Shown in pieces: positions 25,510 to 34,701 of a DNA stretch of 64,000 bases. A program made the translations under genes and the position numbers. This DNA comes from Algoriphagus sp. GTDB lineage: Bacteria; Bacteroidota; Bacteroidia; Cytophagales; Cyclobacteriaceae. The notes beneath the pieces are model-generated. The model had not been told where the DNA came from, did no database searches, and saw nothing but the letters and a program-made list of their open reading frames with translations. How positions within the stretch are numbered: the first letter of the stretch is position 1; the number at the start of each line of letters is the position of its first letter. Location: contig NZ_JAUXYL010000020.1 of the NCBI RefSeq assembly GCF_030694375.1, forward strand, positions 310,001-374,000, in the 5' to 3' direction.

Positions 25510-26871
25510 ATGCAAAAACCGAGTTTGCCAAAAGGAACCCGAGATTTTGGACCATTGCAGATGGCCCGTAGAACCTTCATTTTGGACACCATAAGGGATA
25601 CTTTCAAATTATTTGGCTACCAGCAAATCGAGACTCCGGCCATGGAAAATCTCAATACACTGACCGGTAAGTATGGTGATGAGGGAGATCAGTTACTTTT
25701 CAAAATCCTGAACAGTGGTGATTTTTTGAAAGATGTAACTACAGCTGATTTAGACAAGGGACCCGGAGCAGTTTTGAATAAAGTTTCGGAAAAAGGACTT
25801 AGATACGATCTGACGGTTCCTTTTGCAAGATATGTGGTGATGAATAGAAATGAGTTGACATTCCCTTTCAAGCGCTATCAAATTCAGCCAGTCTGGAGAG
25901 CAGATCGTCCTCAGAAAGGCCGTTACCGCGAATTTTATCAGTGCGACGCTGATGTGGTGGGAACAGACAGCTTGGTGTGCGAAGCAGAGATCGTCTTGAT
26001 GATCCGTCGTGTTTTTGAAAACCTGGGACTCAGGGAATATAGTATCAAAATCAACAACCGGAAAATCCTGACCGGTATAGCTGAAGCCATCGGTGAGGAA
26101 GGAAAAGAAGGGCCGCTCTGTGTGGCTATTGATAAATTGGATAAGATTGGCTGGGAAAAAGTAAAGGAAGAACTCTTACAACGAGGTTTCGGACAAAAAT
26201 CAATCGAAAGTTTAGCCCCTTTGGTTTCCCTGGAAAGTGATCTGAAGAGTAAGCTGAATTTTTTGAAACGCTTTCTGAAAAACTCAGAAGTAGGATTGAA
26301 AGGGGTGGAGGAATTGGAAGGGGCCTTCGGGATTCTCTCTCAAATGGGAGAAAATCTGGATCATATTGACTTTGATATCATGCTTGCCCGGGGTCTCTCT
26401 TATTATACGGGAGCAATTTTCGAGGTGAAAGTTCACCATGTTTCCATAGGATCTGTGAGTGGTGGTGGAAGATATGATAATCTGACCGGAGTATTTGGGC
26501 TTCCGGGTGTTTCAGGCGTGGGTTTCTCCTTTGGGGTGGATCGATTGTATGATGTGCTGGATGAGTTGAAGGCATTCCCAAAAGAGAGTCATACCAGTAC
26601 CCGAATACTGTTGACCTATTTTGACCATAAGGGTTTTGAATATGCTTTGGGTTTGCTCAGTCAATTCCGTAACGCAGGGATTAAGACTGAGATTTACCCC
26701 AACCAAATGAAAATTCAAAAGCAGTTTGAATTTGCCAATAAAAAAGAAATCCCATTTGTGGGAATTTGCGGTGAAGAGGAACTTAAAGCTGGAATAATCT
26801 CCGTAAAAAATATGGTTACAGGGGAGCAGCAAAAGTTGGATATTTCTCAAGCTATAGTTTTACTGTCCTAA
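25510..26871 (+). CDS. hisS: Histidyl-tRNA synthetase
   Basis: 453 residues from ATG at 25510 (MQKPSLPKGTRDF, the normal N-terminus); a TTG 27 bases upstream would only add a non-conserved tail. Class II core: motif 1 region LPKGTRDFGPLQMARR, motif 2 FPFKRYQIQPVWRADRPQKGRYREFYQCDADVVG, HisA-type LARGLSYYTGAIFEV and SVSGGGRYDNLTG motif 3 region. A C-terminal anticodon-binding domain follows (TRILLTYFDHKGF..). It attaches His to tRNA-His. It overlaps the convergent small gene by 4 bases at the end. Confidence 0.98.
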   Translation: MQKPSLPKGTRDFGPLQMARRTFILDTIRDTFKLFGYQQIETPAMENLNTLTGKYGDEGDQLLFKILNSGDFLKDVTTADLDKGPGAVLNKVSEKGLRYDLTVPFARYVVMNRNELTFPFKRYQIQPVWRADRPQKGRYREFYQCDADVVGTDSLVCEAEIVLMIRRVFENLGLREYSIKINNRKILTGIAEAIGEEGKEGPLCVAIDKLDKIGWEKVKEELLQRGFGQKSIESLAPLVSLESDLKSKLNFLKRFLKNSEVGLKGVEELEGAFGILSQMGENLDHIDFDIMLARGLSYYTGAIFEVKVHHVSIGSVSGGGRYDNLTGVFGLPGVSGVGFSFGVDRLYDVLDELKAFPKESHTSTRILLTYFDHKGFEYALGLLSQFRNAGIKTEIYPNQMKIQKQFEFANKKEIPFVGICGEEELKAGIISVKNMVTGEQQKLDISQAIVLLS

Positions 26872-27149
26872 TCGACCTGAAGAATGGATCGGATAGGTAG
26901 AAAAACACCGCCTTTCAATGACACAAAACTATTACCAACAGCCCAAACTGTTGTGTCAACCATGTAAATCTGCTGGTCCGCAGCTTCAAATGTGATTTTG
27001 ACTTTAGTGTGAAGTAAATTTCCCAAGGTTTGAGATCTGTAGAGGTCTGCCATGCGTTTTTTCTGCCCATCAGGATCAGGAATTACTTCGGCTTTTGAAA
27101 AACTCAAGTTTAAAATATTTTCTTTCTCGATGGTGAGTATGGTTTTCAT
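26868..27149 (-). CDS. Conserved small protein of unknown function
   Basis: 93 residues from the ATG at 27149 (MKTILTIEKENILNL); a start 21 bases earlier adds only MTNPDKA. It has alternating hydrophobic beta-strand-like segments (KVKITFEAADQQIYMVDTTVWAVGNSFVSLKGG.FLPIRSILQVD), no signal peptide and no known motif. The 3' end overlaps hisS by 4 bases. Unknown; a small beta-rich cytoplasmic protein. Confidence 0.6.
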   Translation of the reverse strand: MKTILTIEKENILNLSFSKAEVIPDPDGQKKRMADLYRSQTLGNLLHTKVKITFEAADQQIYMVDTTVWAVGNSFVSLKGGVFLPIRSILQVD

Positions 27150-27341
27150 GGCTTTGTCCGGGTTAGTCACTTATTTGTACTTGATAAGTATTATAAAAGT
27201 TACCCAAGAAATCTAAATGAAATTGAAAAACAATGAGTTATAGTTTTTGAAATAGCGTTATTTAACTTGTGGAGTCAAACTTGGTATAAAGAACAGTAAA
27301 TAAAAGAGTTGTAAATCCATTAAAAATAAAATTGAAAAGAT

Positions 27342-27677
27342 ATGTTTGATATCATGGGAATGATGGGTAAAGTAAAGGAAGCCCAAGCGAAGATTAAAGA
27401 AACTCAGGCGCGGTTGGTGCATTTGACTGCCGAAGGAGAGGCCGGTGCAGGGATGGTCAAGGTCCTGGTCAATGGGGACCGAAAAGTGATGAAAATCGAG
27501 ATGGATGAATCCCTAGTGACACCGAATGACAAAGAAATGCTGAGCGATTTGATCGTAGCAGCGACCAATAAAGCCATGGAGGCGATAGACGCGAAGATCA
27601 AAGCTGAAATGAAAGTGGCAACCGAGGGAATGATCCCTAACATACCCGGAATGGACTTGGGCAGCATGTTCGGATGA
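27342..27677 (+). CDS. YbaB/EbfC nucleoid-associated protein
   Basis: 111 residues: MFDIMGMMGKVKEAQAKIKETQARL (helical dimerisation segment) then VLVNGDRKVMKIEMDESLV and ATNKAMEAIDAKIKAEM, the YbaB/EbfC fold. The dimer binds DNA. In many genomes it sits beside dnaX and recR; here it lies alone between a convergent small gene and a glycosyltransferase. Confidence 0.92.
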   Translation: MFDIMGMMGKVKEAQAKIKETQARLVHLTAEGEAGAGMVKVLVNGDRKVMKIEMDESLVTPNDKEMLSDLIVAATNKAMEAIDAKIKAEMKVATEGMIPNIPGMDLGSMFG

Positions 27678-27735
27678 AAGGTCAATTAGAAAACGTTCTC
27701 ACATAGGAGCATAATTAACCAGGACTTTCCACCTG

Positions 27736-27747
27736 CCTGCCGGCAGG
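27736..27747. repeat. Perfect 12-bp palindrome CCTGCCGGCAGG
   Basis: Lies between ybaB and the glycosyltransferase gene. Related sequences at 4286-4301, 4355-4368 and 53562-53576 share the CTGCC/GGCAG arms, so this looks like a dispersed short palindromic repeat. Confidence 0.55.
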
Positions 27748-27833
27748 TATGACCAACCAATTAAGAAAAAACACAAATCCATTTAATTCGAGCCTGCCTG
27801 GGCTAATAGCCATTGTTAAGTAAATTTGATCCT

Positions 27834-28835
27834 ATGAATAAGGCAGCAATAGTTATTCTGAATTTCAACGGCAAAGAGGTTTTATCCACCTTTTTACCTT
27901 CTGTGGTTAACCACAGTTCCTATGATATTTGGATCATTGATAATGCCAGCATTGATGATTCAGTCGAGCTTTTCACAGCCAATTATCCTCAAATCAATCT
28001 TATTTCGCTGGGTTCCAACTTTGGCTATGCCGGGGGGTACAATTGGGGATTAGAAGAACTTCGGGGAAAATATGAATTTTTCATTTTATTAAATTCAGAT
28101 GTTGAAGTCACCGCGGCTTGGGATCGGGATTTGGTTGACTGCTTGGATGGCAAACCGGAATACGCGGCTCTTCAGCCGAAAATCCTTTCCTGGCAAGACC
28201 GAAAAATGTTTGATTATGCAGGAGCAGGTGGTGGGTATTTGGATGTACTGGGCTACCCTTATTGTCGAGGGAGGATATGGAATACGCTCGAGTCTGACCA
28301 TGGGCAATACAATGATGAGGTGCAGGTGGATTGGGCTTCAGGCGCCTGTCTGGTAATTCGCGCAGCCGATTTTTTTATGCAGGAGGGTTTTGACGCGCAT
28401 TTTTTTGCACACATGGAGGAGATTGATTTGTGTTGGAGACTGAGGCGGTCGGGAAAAAAAATTGGGTATTTAGGTGCGGTCACTGTTTTTCATCAGGGTG
28501 GTGCGACTCTAGACCGGTCCAGTCCAAAAAAGCTTTACCTCAATATCCGAAACAACCTCAGTATGATTTATAAAAATGTGAATCCACTCCGTTTTTTTGG
28601 AATAATTGTAGCTAAGAGCATCATGGAAATGGCTGCGGCAGTGGGATATTTGATGTCTGGCAAAAAAGAGCATGCCTTGGGAGTATTTCGGGGATATCGG
28701 GACTTTTTTTCAGGAATTGAAAATTTAGAAAGACCCATAAAAAAGCCCGAGGTAGACAGTTCAACCTCAGGCCCTGTTAAGTTTATCTTTTGGAATTATC
28801 TGGTTTTGAGAAAACGGGTATTTACTCAACTTTAA
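27834..28835 (+). CDS. Glycosyltransferase family 2
   Basis: 333 residues from ATG at 27834 (an earlier TTG at 27813 adds 7 residues). GT-A fold: VILNFNGKEVLSTFLPSVV, DNASIDDSVELF, LLNSDVEVTAAWDRDLVD (DxD-like motif), and DWASGACLVIRAADFFM. It transfers a sugar from a nucleotide donor, likely for cell-surface polysaccharide or rhamnan-type work; acceptor unknown. It overlaps the convergent PspC gene by 4 bases. Confidence 0.92.
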   Translation: MNKAAIVILNFNGKEVLSTFLPSVVNHSSYDIWIIDNASIDDSVELFTANYPQINLISLGSNFGYAGGYNWGLEELRGKYEFFILLNSDVEVTAAWDRDLVDCLDGKPEYAALQPKILSWQDRKMFDYAGAGGGYLDVLGYPYCRGRIWNTLESDHGQYNDEVQVDWASGACLVIRAADFFMQEGFDAHFFAHMEEIDLCWRLRRSGKKIGYLGAVTVFHQGGATLDRSSPKKLYLNIRNNLSMIYKNVNPLRFFGIIVAKSIMEMAAAVGYLMSGKKEHALGVFRGYRDFFSGIENLERPIKKPEVDSSTSGPVKFIFWNYLVLRKRVFTQL

Positions 28836-29050
28836 TCAAAAAGCACCGGGTTGTTCATTTTGCGGAAATACTTTCGGATTTTCATCATCATTGCCATGCT
28901 CACGTAAAGGATAATTGGAGATCCCATCGTTACAAATGAAGAATAAATAAAGAATAGCCGGATGCTATCGATCGGAAAATTGAGTTTTTCTCCAAGTCTT
29001 GAGCAAACCCCAAAGGCATGCTCTTCGAAGAATATTTTCAGTTTTTCCAT
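28832..29050 (-). CDS. PspC domain protein
   Basis: 72 residues. EHAFGVCSRLGEKLNFPIDSIRLFFIYSSFVTMGSPIILYVSMAMMM is a PspC domain with one transmembrane segment. PspC-type proteins sit in the inner membrane and take part in envelope stress responses in some bacteria; isolated short ones like this have no known role. Confidence 0.85.
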   Translation of the reverse strand: MEKLKIFFEEHAFGVCSRLGEKLNFPIDSIRLFFIYSSFVTMGSPIILYVSMAMMMKIRKYFRKMNNPVLFD

Positions 29051-29121
29051 ATATTAATCTGTTTACAGTGTAAAAATAAGATAAAATGATTTTTAATTTT
29101 ATAAATCAACTCACTCTCAAA

Positions 29122-30891
29122 ATGTTTAGGGTTTTGATAGTTTTGTTTTTGCTTTCAACTCATTGTTTATCTGCGGGTTCAATAATAATGCCCGAAAATA
29201 AATTTTTAAAAGACATTCAACTCGTACCTGCGAAACTTAAACTTGAAGGGGACTCAATCCGCTTTACAGTCAAAGGTTCAATACCAATTGAATCGGTGCT
29301 GACACCAAATAATCCAAGATTGAGTCTCTTATTTAAAGCAGATCAAAACTATGTAGATCTTGGAGAAATTAATTTGAAGAAGAATGTCGCTAATTATTCC
29401 TATGAAAGGAAGTTTTCCTTAAAGTACGAACCTTGGATGTCAGGTGCTACTTTGGAAATATTTTTTTTCCAGGGGAAAAGGGAAAGTAAATCTCCTTTCG
29501 AAAAGAAAGTACTGGCAAAAGGGGTAATTGCCCCACAGCTGATGGTCAAACTTGGAGCCGTCTATCCTGATGAGCCAATTCCTTCGGTTGGCTTGTTTAT
29601 TCCCACAGGAATTGAAAGGGGAGTTACGCAAAAAGAGGAGTTCACTTTTGTTTATGAATTGGGGTCTTCAGCTTTCAAATTAAGTGTGGCAAATCAGGAG
29701 ACACTTCGGAAAATCGATGCTTTTTTGGAAAACAATCCCAGCATTCAGGAATTCAAAATTACCGGAATACAATCTCCTGAACCTGCGGAAGGAAAAAACA
29801 GCGCCCTGGGTGCTAATCGTGCTGAATCCGCAAAAAAGGCCCTTAAAACGAGAATGCAGACCTTATCGGATTCTCAAATCAGAATGGATTCCCGTCGTAA
29901 TGATTGGTTTGATCTCAGGCTACTATTAGGGGATTACAAGGGAATATCAACAAATCGTAAAGAGGAACTCTATACGATCTTGACCAATCAGGAGACGTAT
30001 CTTGAGCAAACCGATCGATTAAAAAAAGTTCCAGGATTTTCCCAAATTGTACAGGATCTGTATCCAAAACTCCGGGTTGCCAAAATTGAAATCTCCGCTA
30101 CCTCCAGAACAGGCCTCGATATGCGGCAGTCAATCAGACTGAAGGAGTCACTTTTGAGCTCAGATGGTACAAATTCATTATCCTTTGCAGAATGGTCCTT
30201 GGCTGCCGAAGCGAGTCAGAGTCTAGAAGAAAAGGCAGTCATCTATTCTAAGATGACGGAATTTTTTCGCTCAGCCTTACCATATAACAATATGGCTGTA
30301 GTCCGAATGCGGCAAGCCCAACGCACCCTTGATCAGGAATCCAAAGAAGTTCTTTGGGAAGAAGCGCTCAGACTACTCCAACAGGCGATTCGGATTGAAC
30401 CAAATCCTTATACCCTTCATAATCAAGGACAGATTTTGGCACTTGAGGGAAAATACTGGGATTCTTACCTGAAATTATCTGAAGCCGCATCCTTGACACA
30501 AAATCCCGAATTTCTTCAACAGAATGAGGCCTTGAGAGGAGCATTGGATATTCTAAGGGGTGATTATAAACTTGCTACACTTAGATTTGACTTCAAGTTT
30601 TCAGACCCGAAAGACTATTTCAACAAGGGGCTTGCTTATTATATGATTAATGACTTTGCAACTGCATCCACTGCTTTTGAAGAATCAGTTGTGCATGGAA
30701 GAGTATTTGGATATGGGTATTATGGACTTGCTATGATAGCTGCTGCCAGCGGACAACATGAAGTGGCAATGATTCATTTAAAAAAGGCTATCGAAGCAAA
30801 TAAACAGTTAGCTAATTTGGCATTTCAAGATCCGGCCTTTGAAGAGCTTCGTAGCAGCAAAGATTTTTTTTCCGGAAGCACTCAAAATTGA
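29122..30891 (+). CDS. TPR-repeat exported protein with OmpA-like segment
   Basis: 589 residues from ATG at 29122; a start 36 bases earlier adds a poorly hydrophobic tail. The signal peptide is FRVLIVLFLLSTHCLS. The next part has beta-rich repeats, and residues about 160-290 (EFTFVYELGSSAFKLSVANQETLRKIDAFLENNPSIQEFKITGIQSPEP.. GANRAESAKKAL) resemble an OmpA/MotB-type peptidoglycan-binding fold. The C-terminal third has TPR-like helices (NPYTLHNQGQILALEGKYWDSYLKLSEAAS, DYFNKGLAYYMINDFATASTAFEESV). Likely periplasmic or outer-membrane-associated scaffold. Confidence 0.75.
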   Translation: MFRVLIVLFLLSTHCLSAGSIIMPENKFLKDIQLVPAKLKLEGDSIRFTVKGSIPIESVLTPNNPRLSLLFKADQNYVDLGEINLKKNVANYSYERKFSLKYEPWMSGATLEIFFFQGKRESKSPFEKKVLAKGVIAPQLMVKLGAVYPDEPIPSVGLFIPTGIERGVTQKEEFTFVYELGSSAFKLSVANQETLRKIDAFLENNPSIQEFKITGIQSPEPAEGKNSALGANRAESAKKALKTRMQTLSDSQIRMDSRRNDWFDLRLLLGDYKGISTNRKEELYTILTNQETYLEQTDRLKKVPGFSQIVQDLYPKLRVAKIEISATSRTGLDMRQSIRLKESLLSSDGTNSLSFAEWSLAAEASQSLEEKAVIYSKMTEFFRSALPYNNMAVVRMRQAQRTLDQESKEVLWEEALRLLQQAIRIEPNPYTLHNQGQILALEGKYWDSYLKLSEAASLTQNPEFLQQNEALRGALDILRGDYKLATLRFDFKFSDPKDYFNKGLAYYMINDFATASTAFEESVVHGRVFGYGYYGLAMIAAASGQHEVAMIHLKKAIEANKQLANLAFQDPAFEELRSSKDFFSGSTQN

Positions 30892-31362
30892 ATTTTCTGA
30901 TTTTTCTAATTTTCGATTAATCAGGTCTTTTTTTGATAATTTCTTAATTTAATGGGGTTTATTTTGATTTTTTGCATTTAGACTTTCTTTTTTAATGACT
31001 TTTATTAGGAAAACATGTTTTTAATAAAGCTGGTGTTGAAAAATTCAAAATTTAATTTACTCAAGTGGGTTTGAAATTTGTTTTAGATTATTTAACATTG
31101 AGGCATTAGAATTAACAATTAAACCTAAAATTCAAGCCTATGATCTATTTTACTTAGCATTTTTCCTTCTCTCAATCCGCATCAGCCGATGCATTCAAAC
31201 CTAGAGGTTTCTATTAAGCAGGTCTTTTGACCACGGTAAATCGCAATAAAATCTTGAAAATCAAGCTCTTTCTATTGACGTTATTTTGAGGATAATCGCA
31301 AACGATTGCATAATCAATTAACAAACAAGTTTTTGAGATTAATCTTGTTACCCAATCTATCT
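30892..31362 (+). promoter_or_regulatory. Leader region of the first susC
   Basis: 471 bp of AT-rich non-coding DNA before susC. Parts of it are repeated before the second susC at 37618-37948: AGATTATTTAACATTGAG (31085-31102), GCCTATGATCTATTTTACTT (31136-31155) and AAGCAGGTCTTTTGACCACG (31216-31235), the last with a GGTC/GACC hairpin. The middle block contains a five-codon upstream ORF (31140-31157). Confidence 0.7.
31140..31157 (+). other. Upstream mini-ORF in the susC leader
   Basis: ATG ATC TAT TTT ACT TAG (MIYFT) in the first susC leader. The second susC leader has the same five codons at 37740-37757 with TAA as stop. Conserved peptide with a changed stop codon suggests translation matters, but it is only five codons. 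Confidence 0.4.
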
Positions 31363-34300
31363 ATGTTTATGAAAAAAGTTTACAAAATTCTAAGTGTGTG
31401 CCTTACGCTCTTAGTCCTATCCGCCAGTGCTACCTTTGCGCAAAAGACTGTGACGGGTACGGTTCTGGACGAGTATGGTTTAGGCCTTCCGGGTGTTTCG
31501 ATCCTGGTTAAGGGAACTACCACAGGTACGGCAACTGACATTGACGGGAAATACTCCCTCAGCGTCCCAAGTGACCAGTCGACACTGGTTTTTTCTTTTA
31601 TTGGATACACCGCCCTTGAACAGGTGGTGGGATCTCGTAGCGTCATCAATGTTTCGATGAAGCCGGATGAAAGAACACTAACTGAACTAGTCGTTACCGG
31701 TTACTCTATCGATTCGAGAAGAGAAACAACCGGAGCTATTTCCACAGTAAATCCGAAAGATTTGACTGTTATCCCTACTGGTAATATTGAGCAGACTCTT
31801 CAGGGTCGTGTGGCCGGGGTAACAGTAATTACAAACGGTCAGCCTGGTACTTCTTCAATCATCCGTGTTCGTGGTTTTGGTGCCTTTGGTGGTAACGAGC
31901 CCCTGTACATTGTGGATGGTCTTCCTACAGGATCTACTGATTTCCTGAATCCTGATGATATCGAGTCTACTACTGTATTGAAAGATGCGGCAGCTGCCTC
32001 TATCTATGGTGCTCGTGCTGCCAACGGTGTAATTGTTTACACTACCAAGCGTGGAGCAAGAAATAAAAAGCTTCGAGTGGATTACAATGGCATGTTTGGT
32101 GTTACTGATCCTGGTACTGGCATTAGCATGATGAATCCTCAGGATTATGCAGACTACACATGGTTGGCAGAACGAAATACTGCACAATTACAGAATAGAG
32201 CTCCTGCTTATGGGCATCCTCAATTCGGTACGGGTTCTTCACCTGTAATGCCCTACTATTTGAGTTTGATCACCAGAAGCCCAACGGGTGCATTTGGTGT
32301 TGCTTCAGGTCAGCCAGGTCCACTTTCAGCCGCTCAAATTGAGCAGCAGAGAGAGTGGTATAACGTTGATCCTTCAAAGGGATCTATAAGACAGCTCACT
32401 AGAGCGGCCACAGGAGAAGGTACTGATTGGTATGCCGCATTGACCCGCCCAGCCGTATTACAGCGTCATTCACTTGGTTTCAATGGAGGTTCTGCAACTT
32501 CGAGATTCTATGTTGGTTTAGGTGTTCAGGAGCAAGAGGGTATCATGATTGGTAATTCATTCAAAAGATATTCCTTGAGAACGAACTCAGAATTTGATGT
32601 TACTAAACGCATTAGAATCGGTCAAAACTTTCAGGGAACATATCGTCAGGTTCTAGGTCAAACAGGTGGAGCCGGTGGACGAGGTATTTCGGATGATGAA
32701 AATGACATTCTTCAGGCATTCCGTATGCCATCGATTATACCGGTTTATGACGAGTTTGGCGGATATGCAGGTACTGCTTCTAGAGGATTCAATAACCCAA
32801 GAAGCCCAATAGCGTCCCGTGAAGGTCAATTAGATAATAGAAACTTCAATGCCAATGCATTTGGTAACGTCTATGGAGAGTGGGATATTATTGATAATTT
32901 GACTTTTAGAACCTCTATCGGTGGTCAATACAATAACAACTACTTCTGGAATTATTCACGTCTTCAGTATGAAAACTCCGAAAACAATTCTGCTTTTGGA
33001 TATGGTGAAGGTGGAGGGTTCGTATTTGGTTGGACTTTCACCAACACAGTTTCATATAAGAAGAAGATTGACAAGCATGACTTCAATGTTTTGTTAGGTC
33101 AGGAAGCTTTGAATTCCGGTGCAGGGAGAGGTATGGATGCTGTAGGACAGAATCCCTTCTCTACCGATCCTGATTTTATTACTATCTCTAACCTGCCAGT
33201 AAGTACCCGTCAGGTTAATTCCTTCCAATTTAAGGGCGTAAACTTTAACTCTTATTTTGGTCAGTTGAGATACACTTACAACGATAAATATATTGTAAGT
33301 GCTGTGGTTAGACGTGACGGTTCTTCTCGATTTGGTGAAAATGCGAGATATGGTGTATTCCCTGCATTCTCTGCGGCTTGGAGACTTTCTTCAGAGCCCT
33401 TTATGCAAAGTGCTACTTGGATCGATGATTTGAAAATCAGAGGTGGATACGGTGAAATGGGTAATTCCAACAACGTGGATCCTAACAACCAATTCTCGCT
33501 ATATTCTGGTAATATCGGTGCTTCTTCTTATGATATCACGGGCTCCAACTCAGGCGCTCAGATTGGTTTCAGGAGGTCAAGAATTGGTAACCCTAATGCA
33601 CAGTGGGAGACAGCTGTAACACAGAACATTGGTTTTGACGGTACGTTCTTCAATGGTCGTTTGGATGTGATTTTTGACTGGTGGAGAAAGGATACCAAGG
33701 ACTTGTTGTTTACAGTTCCAATTCCATTGACTGCAGGTAGCCCTCAAAACGTTTCCCCTCCAGCTGTGAATATTGGTGAAATGCTCAATAGAGGTTTGGA
33801 TCTCATGGTAAGTACAAGAGGTAATTTAACTGGTGATTTGACTTATGAATTGACTTTTACTGGTTCAACATTGAAGAATGAGATCGTTTCTCTTGCACCG
33901 GGATTGAACTTTATCACCTCAGTTAACCCTAGTTACAGAGGTATACAGCCAATCCGTAATGCAGTAGGGCAGCCTCTTTCTTCTTTCTTTGGCTATAATG
34001 TGCTTGGTTTGTTCAAAAATCAGGAAGATGTCAATTCTCATGCAGTTCAGGATGGTAAAGCTCCCGGCCGATTCAAGTTTGAAGATGTAGATGGTGATGG
34101 CAGAATTACGCCGAACGATCGTGTATTCCTTGGAAATCCAGTACCGGACTTTACTGGAGGTATGAACTTCACCATTGGGTTCAAAGGATTTGATCTATCT
34201 GCCTACTTATATGCTTCTATCGGTAACGAAATCTGGAATCAGTCTAAGTGGTTTACTGACTTCTTCCAGACATTTGAAGGAGCTGCAATATCCAACAGAT

Positions 34301-34647
34301 TGAAGAATGCTTGGACTCCAGAGAATTTAGGTGCTACCACACCGATAGTAGAAAGAGTATCTAATTTCTCAACTTCAAACGTGGCCAATTCTTTCTACAT
34401 TGAAGATGGTTCATATTTGAGATTTCAGAACTTGACTCTTGGCTACTCTGCACCAGCAAGCGTTCTTACTAAGTTGAAAATGGAAAGAGCCAGAGTTTTT
34501 GCCTCAGTTAACAATTTGGCAACAATCACTGGATATAGTGGATTGGATCCTGCGGTCGGTGGTGACGCTGACTTGACATTTGGTATCGACGTAGGAAACT
34601 ACCCGGTTACACGTGGTTGGACCTTTGGTTTGAACCTTAGCTTCTAA
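31363..34647 (+). CDS. SusC/RagA TonB-dependent outer-membrane receptor (first)
   Basis: 1094 residues from ATG at 31363 (a second ATG follows at 31369 with a canonical signal peptide; the ORF upstream to 31306 starts with TTG). Signal peptide KVYKILSVCLTLLVLSASATFAQ, then the CarboxypepD-like domain (TVTGTVLDEYGLGLPGVSIL, DIDGKYSLSV), plug domain with RVRGFGAFGGNEPLYIVDGLP, SIYGARAANGVIVYTTKRG, and a long barrel ending WTFGLNLSF. Takes up glycans or other large ligands with SusD, using TonB energy. The gene is followed by susD. Substrate unknown. Confidence 0.95.
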   Translation: MFMKKVYKILSVCLTLLVLSASATFAQKTVTGTVLDEYGLGLPGVSILVKGTTTGTATDIDGKYSLSVPSDQSTLVFSFIGYTALEQVVGSRSVINVSMKPDERTLTELVVTGYSIDSRRETTGAISTVNPKDLTVIPTGNIEQTLQGRVAGVTVITNGQPGTSSIIRVRGFGAFGGNEPLYIVDGLPTGSTDFLNPDDIESTTVLKDAAAASIYGARAANGVIVYTTKRGARNKKLRVDYNGMFGVTDPGTGISMMNPQDYADYTWLAERNTAQLQNRAPAYGHPQFGTGSSPVMPYYLSLITRSPTGAFGVASGQPGPLSAAQIEQQREWYNVDPSKGSIRQLTRAATGEGTDWYAALTRPAVLQRHSLGFNGGSATSRFYVGLGVQEQEGIMIGNSFKRYSLRTNSEFDVTKRIRIGQNFQGTYRQVLGQTGGAGGRGISDDENDILQAFRMPSIIPVYDEFGGYAGTASRGFNNPRSPIASREGQLDNRNFNANAFGNVYGEWDIIDNLTFRTSIGGQYNNNYFWNYSRLQYENSENNSAFGYGEGGGFVFGWTFTNTVSYKKKIDKHDFNVLLGQEALNSGAGRGMDAVGQNPFSTDPDFITISNLPVSTRQVNSFQFKGVNFNSYFGQLRYTYNDKYIVSAVVRRDGSSRFGENARYGVFPAFSAAWRLSSEPFMQSATWIDDLKIRGGYGEMGNSNNVDPNNQFSLYSGNIGASSYDITGSNSGAQIGFRRSRIGNPNAQWETAVTQNIGFDGTFFNGRLDVIFDWWRKDTKDLLFTVPIPLTAGSPQNVSPPAVNIGEMLNRGLDLMVSTRGNLTGDLTYELTFTGSTLKNEIVSLAPGLNFITSVNPSYRGIQPIRNAVGQPLSSFFGYNVLGLFKNQEDVNSHAVQDGKAPGRFKFEDVDGDGRITPNDRVFLGNPVPDFTGGMNFTIGFKGFDLSAYLYASIGNEIWNQSKWFTDFFQTFEGAAISNRLKNAWTPENLGATTPIVERVSNFSTSNVANSFYIEDGSYLRFQNLTLGYSAPASVLTKLKMERARVFASVNNLATITGYSGLDPAVGGDADLTFGIDVGNYPVTRGWTFGLNLSF

Positions 34648-34701
34648 TCCAAACAAATTAAAATGAATCGAGTTATAGAAACTATAATTGATTATAAACA
34701 G

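Noticed and set aside
31306..31363. TTG start of the first susC at 31306
   Set aside because: The second susC has the same MFMK start context, and the added residues do not fit a signal peptide.
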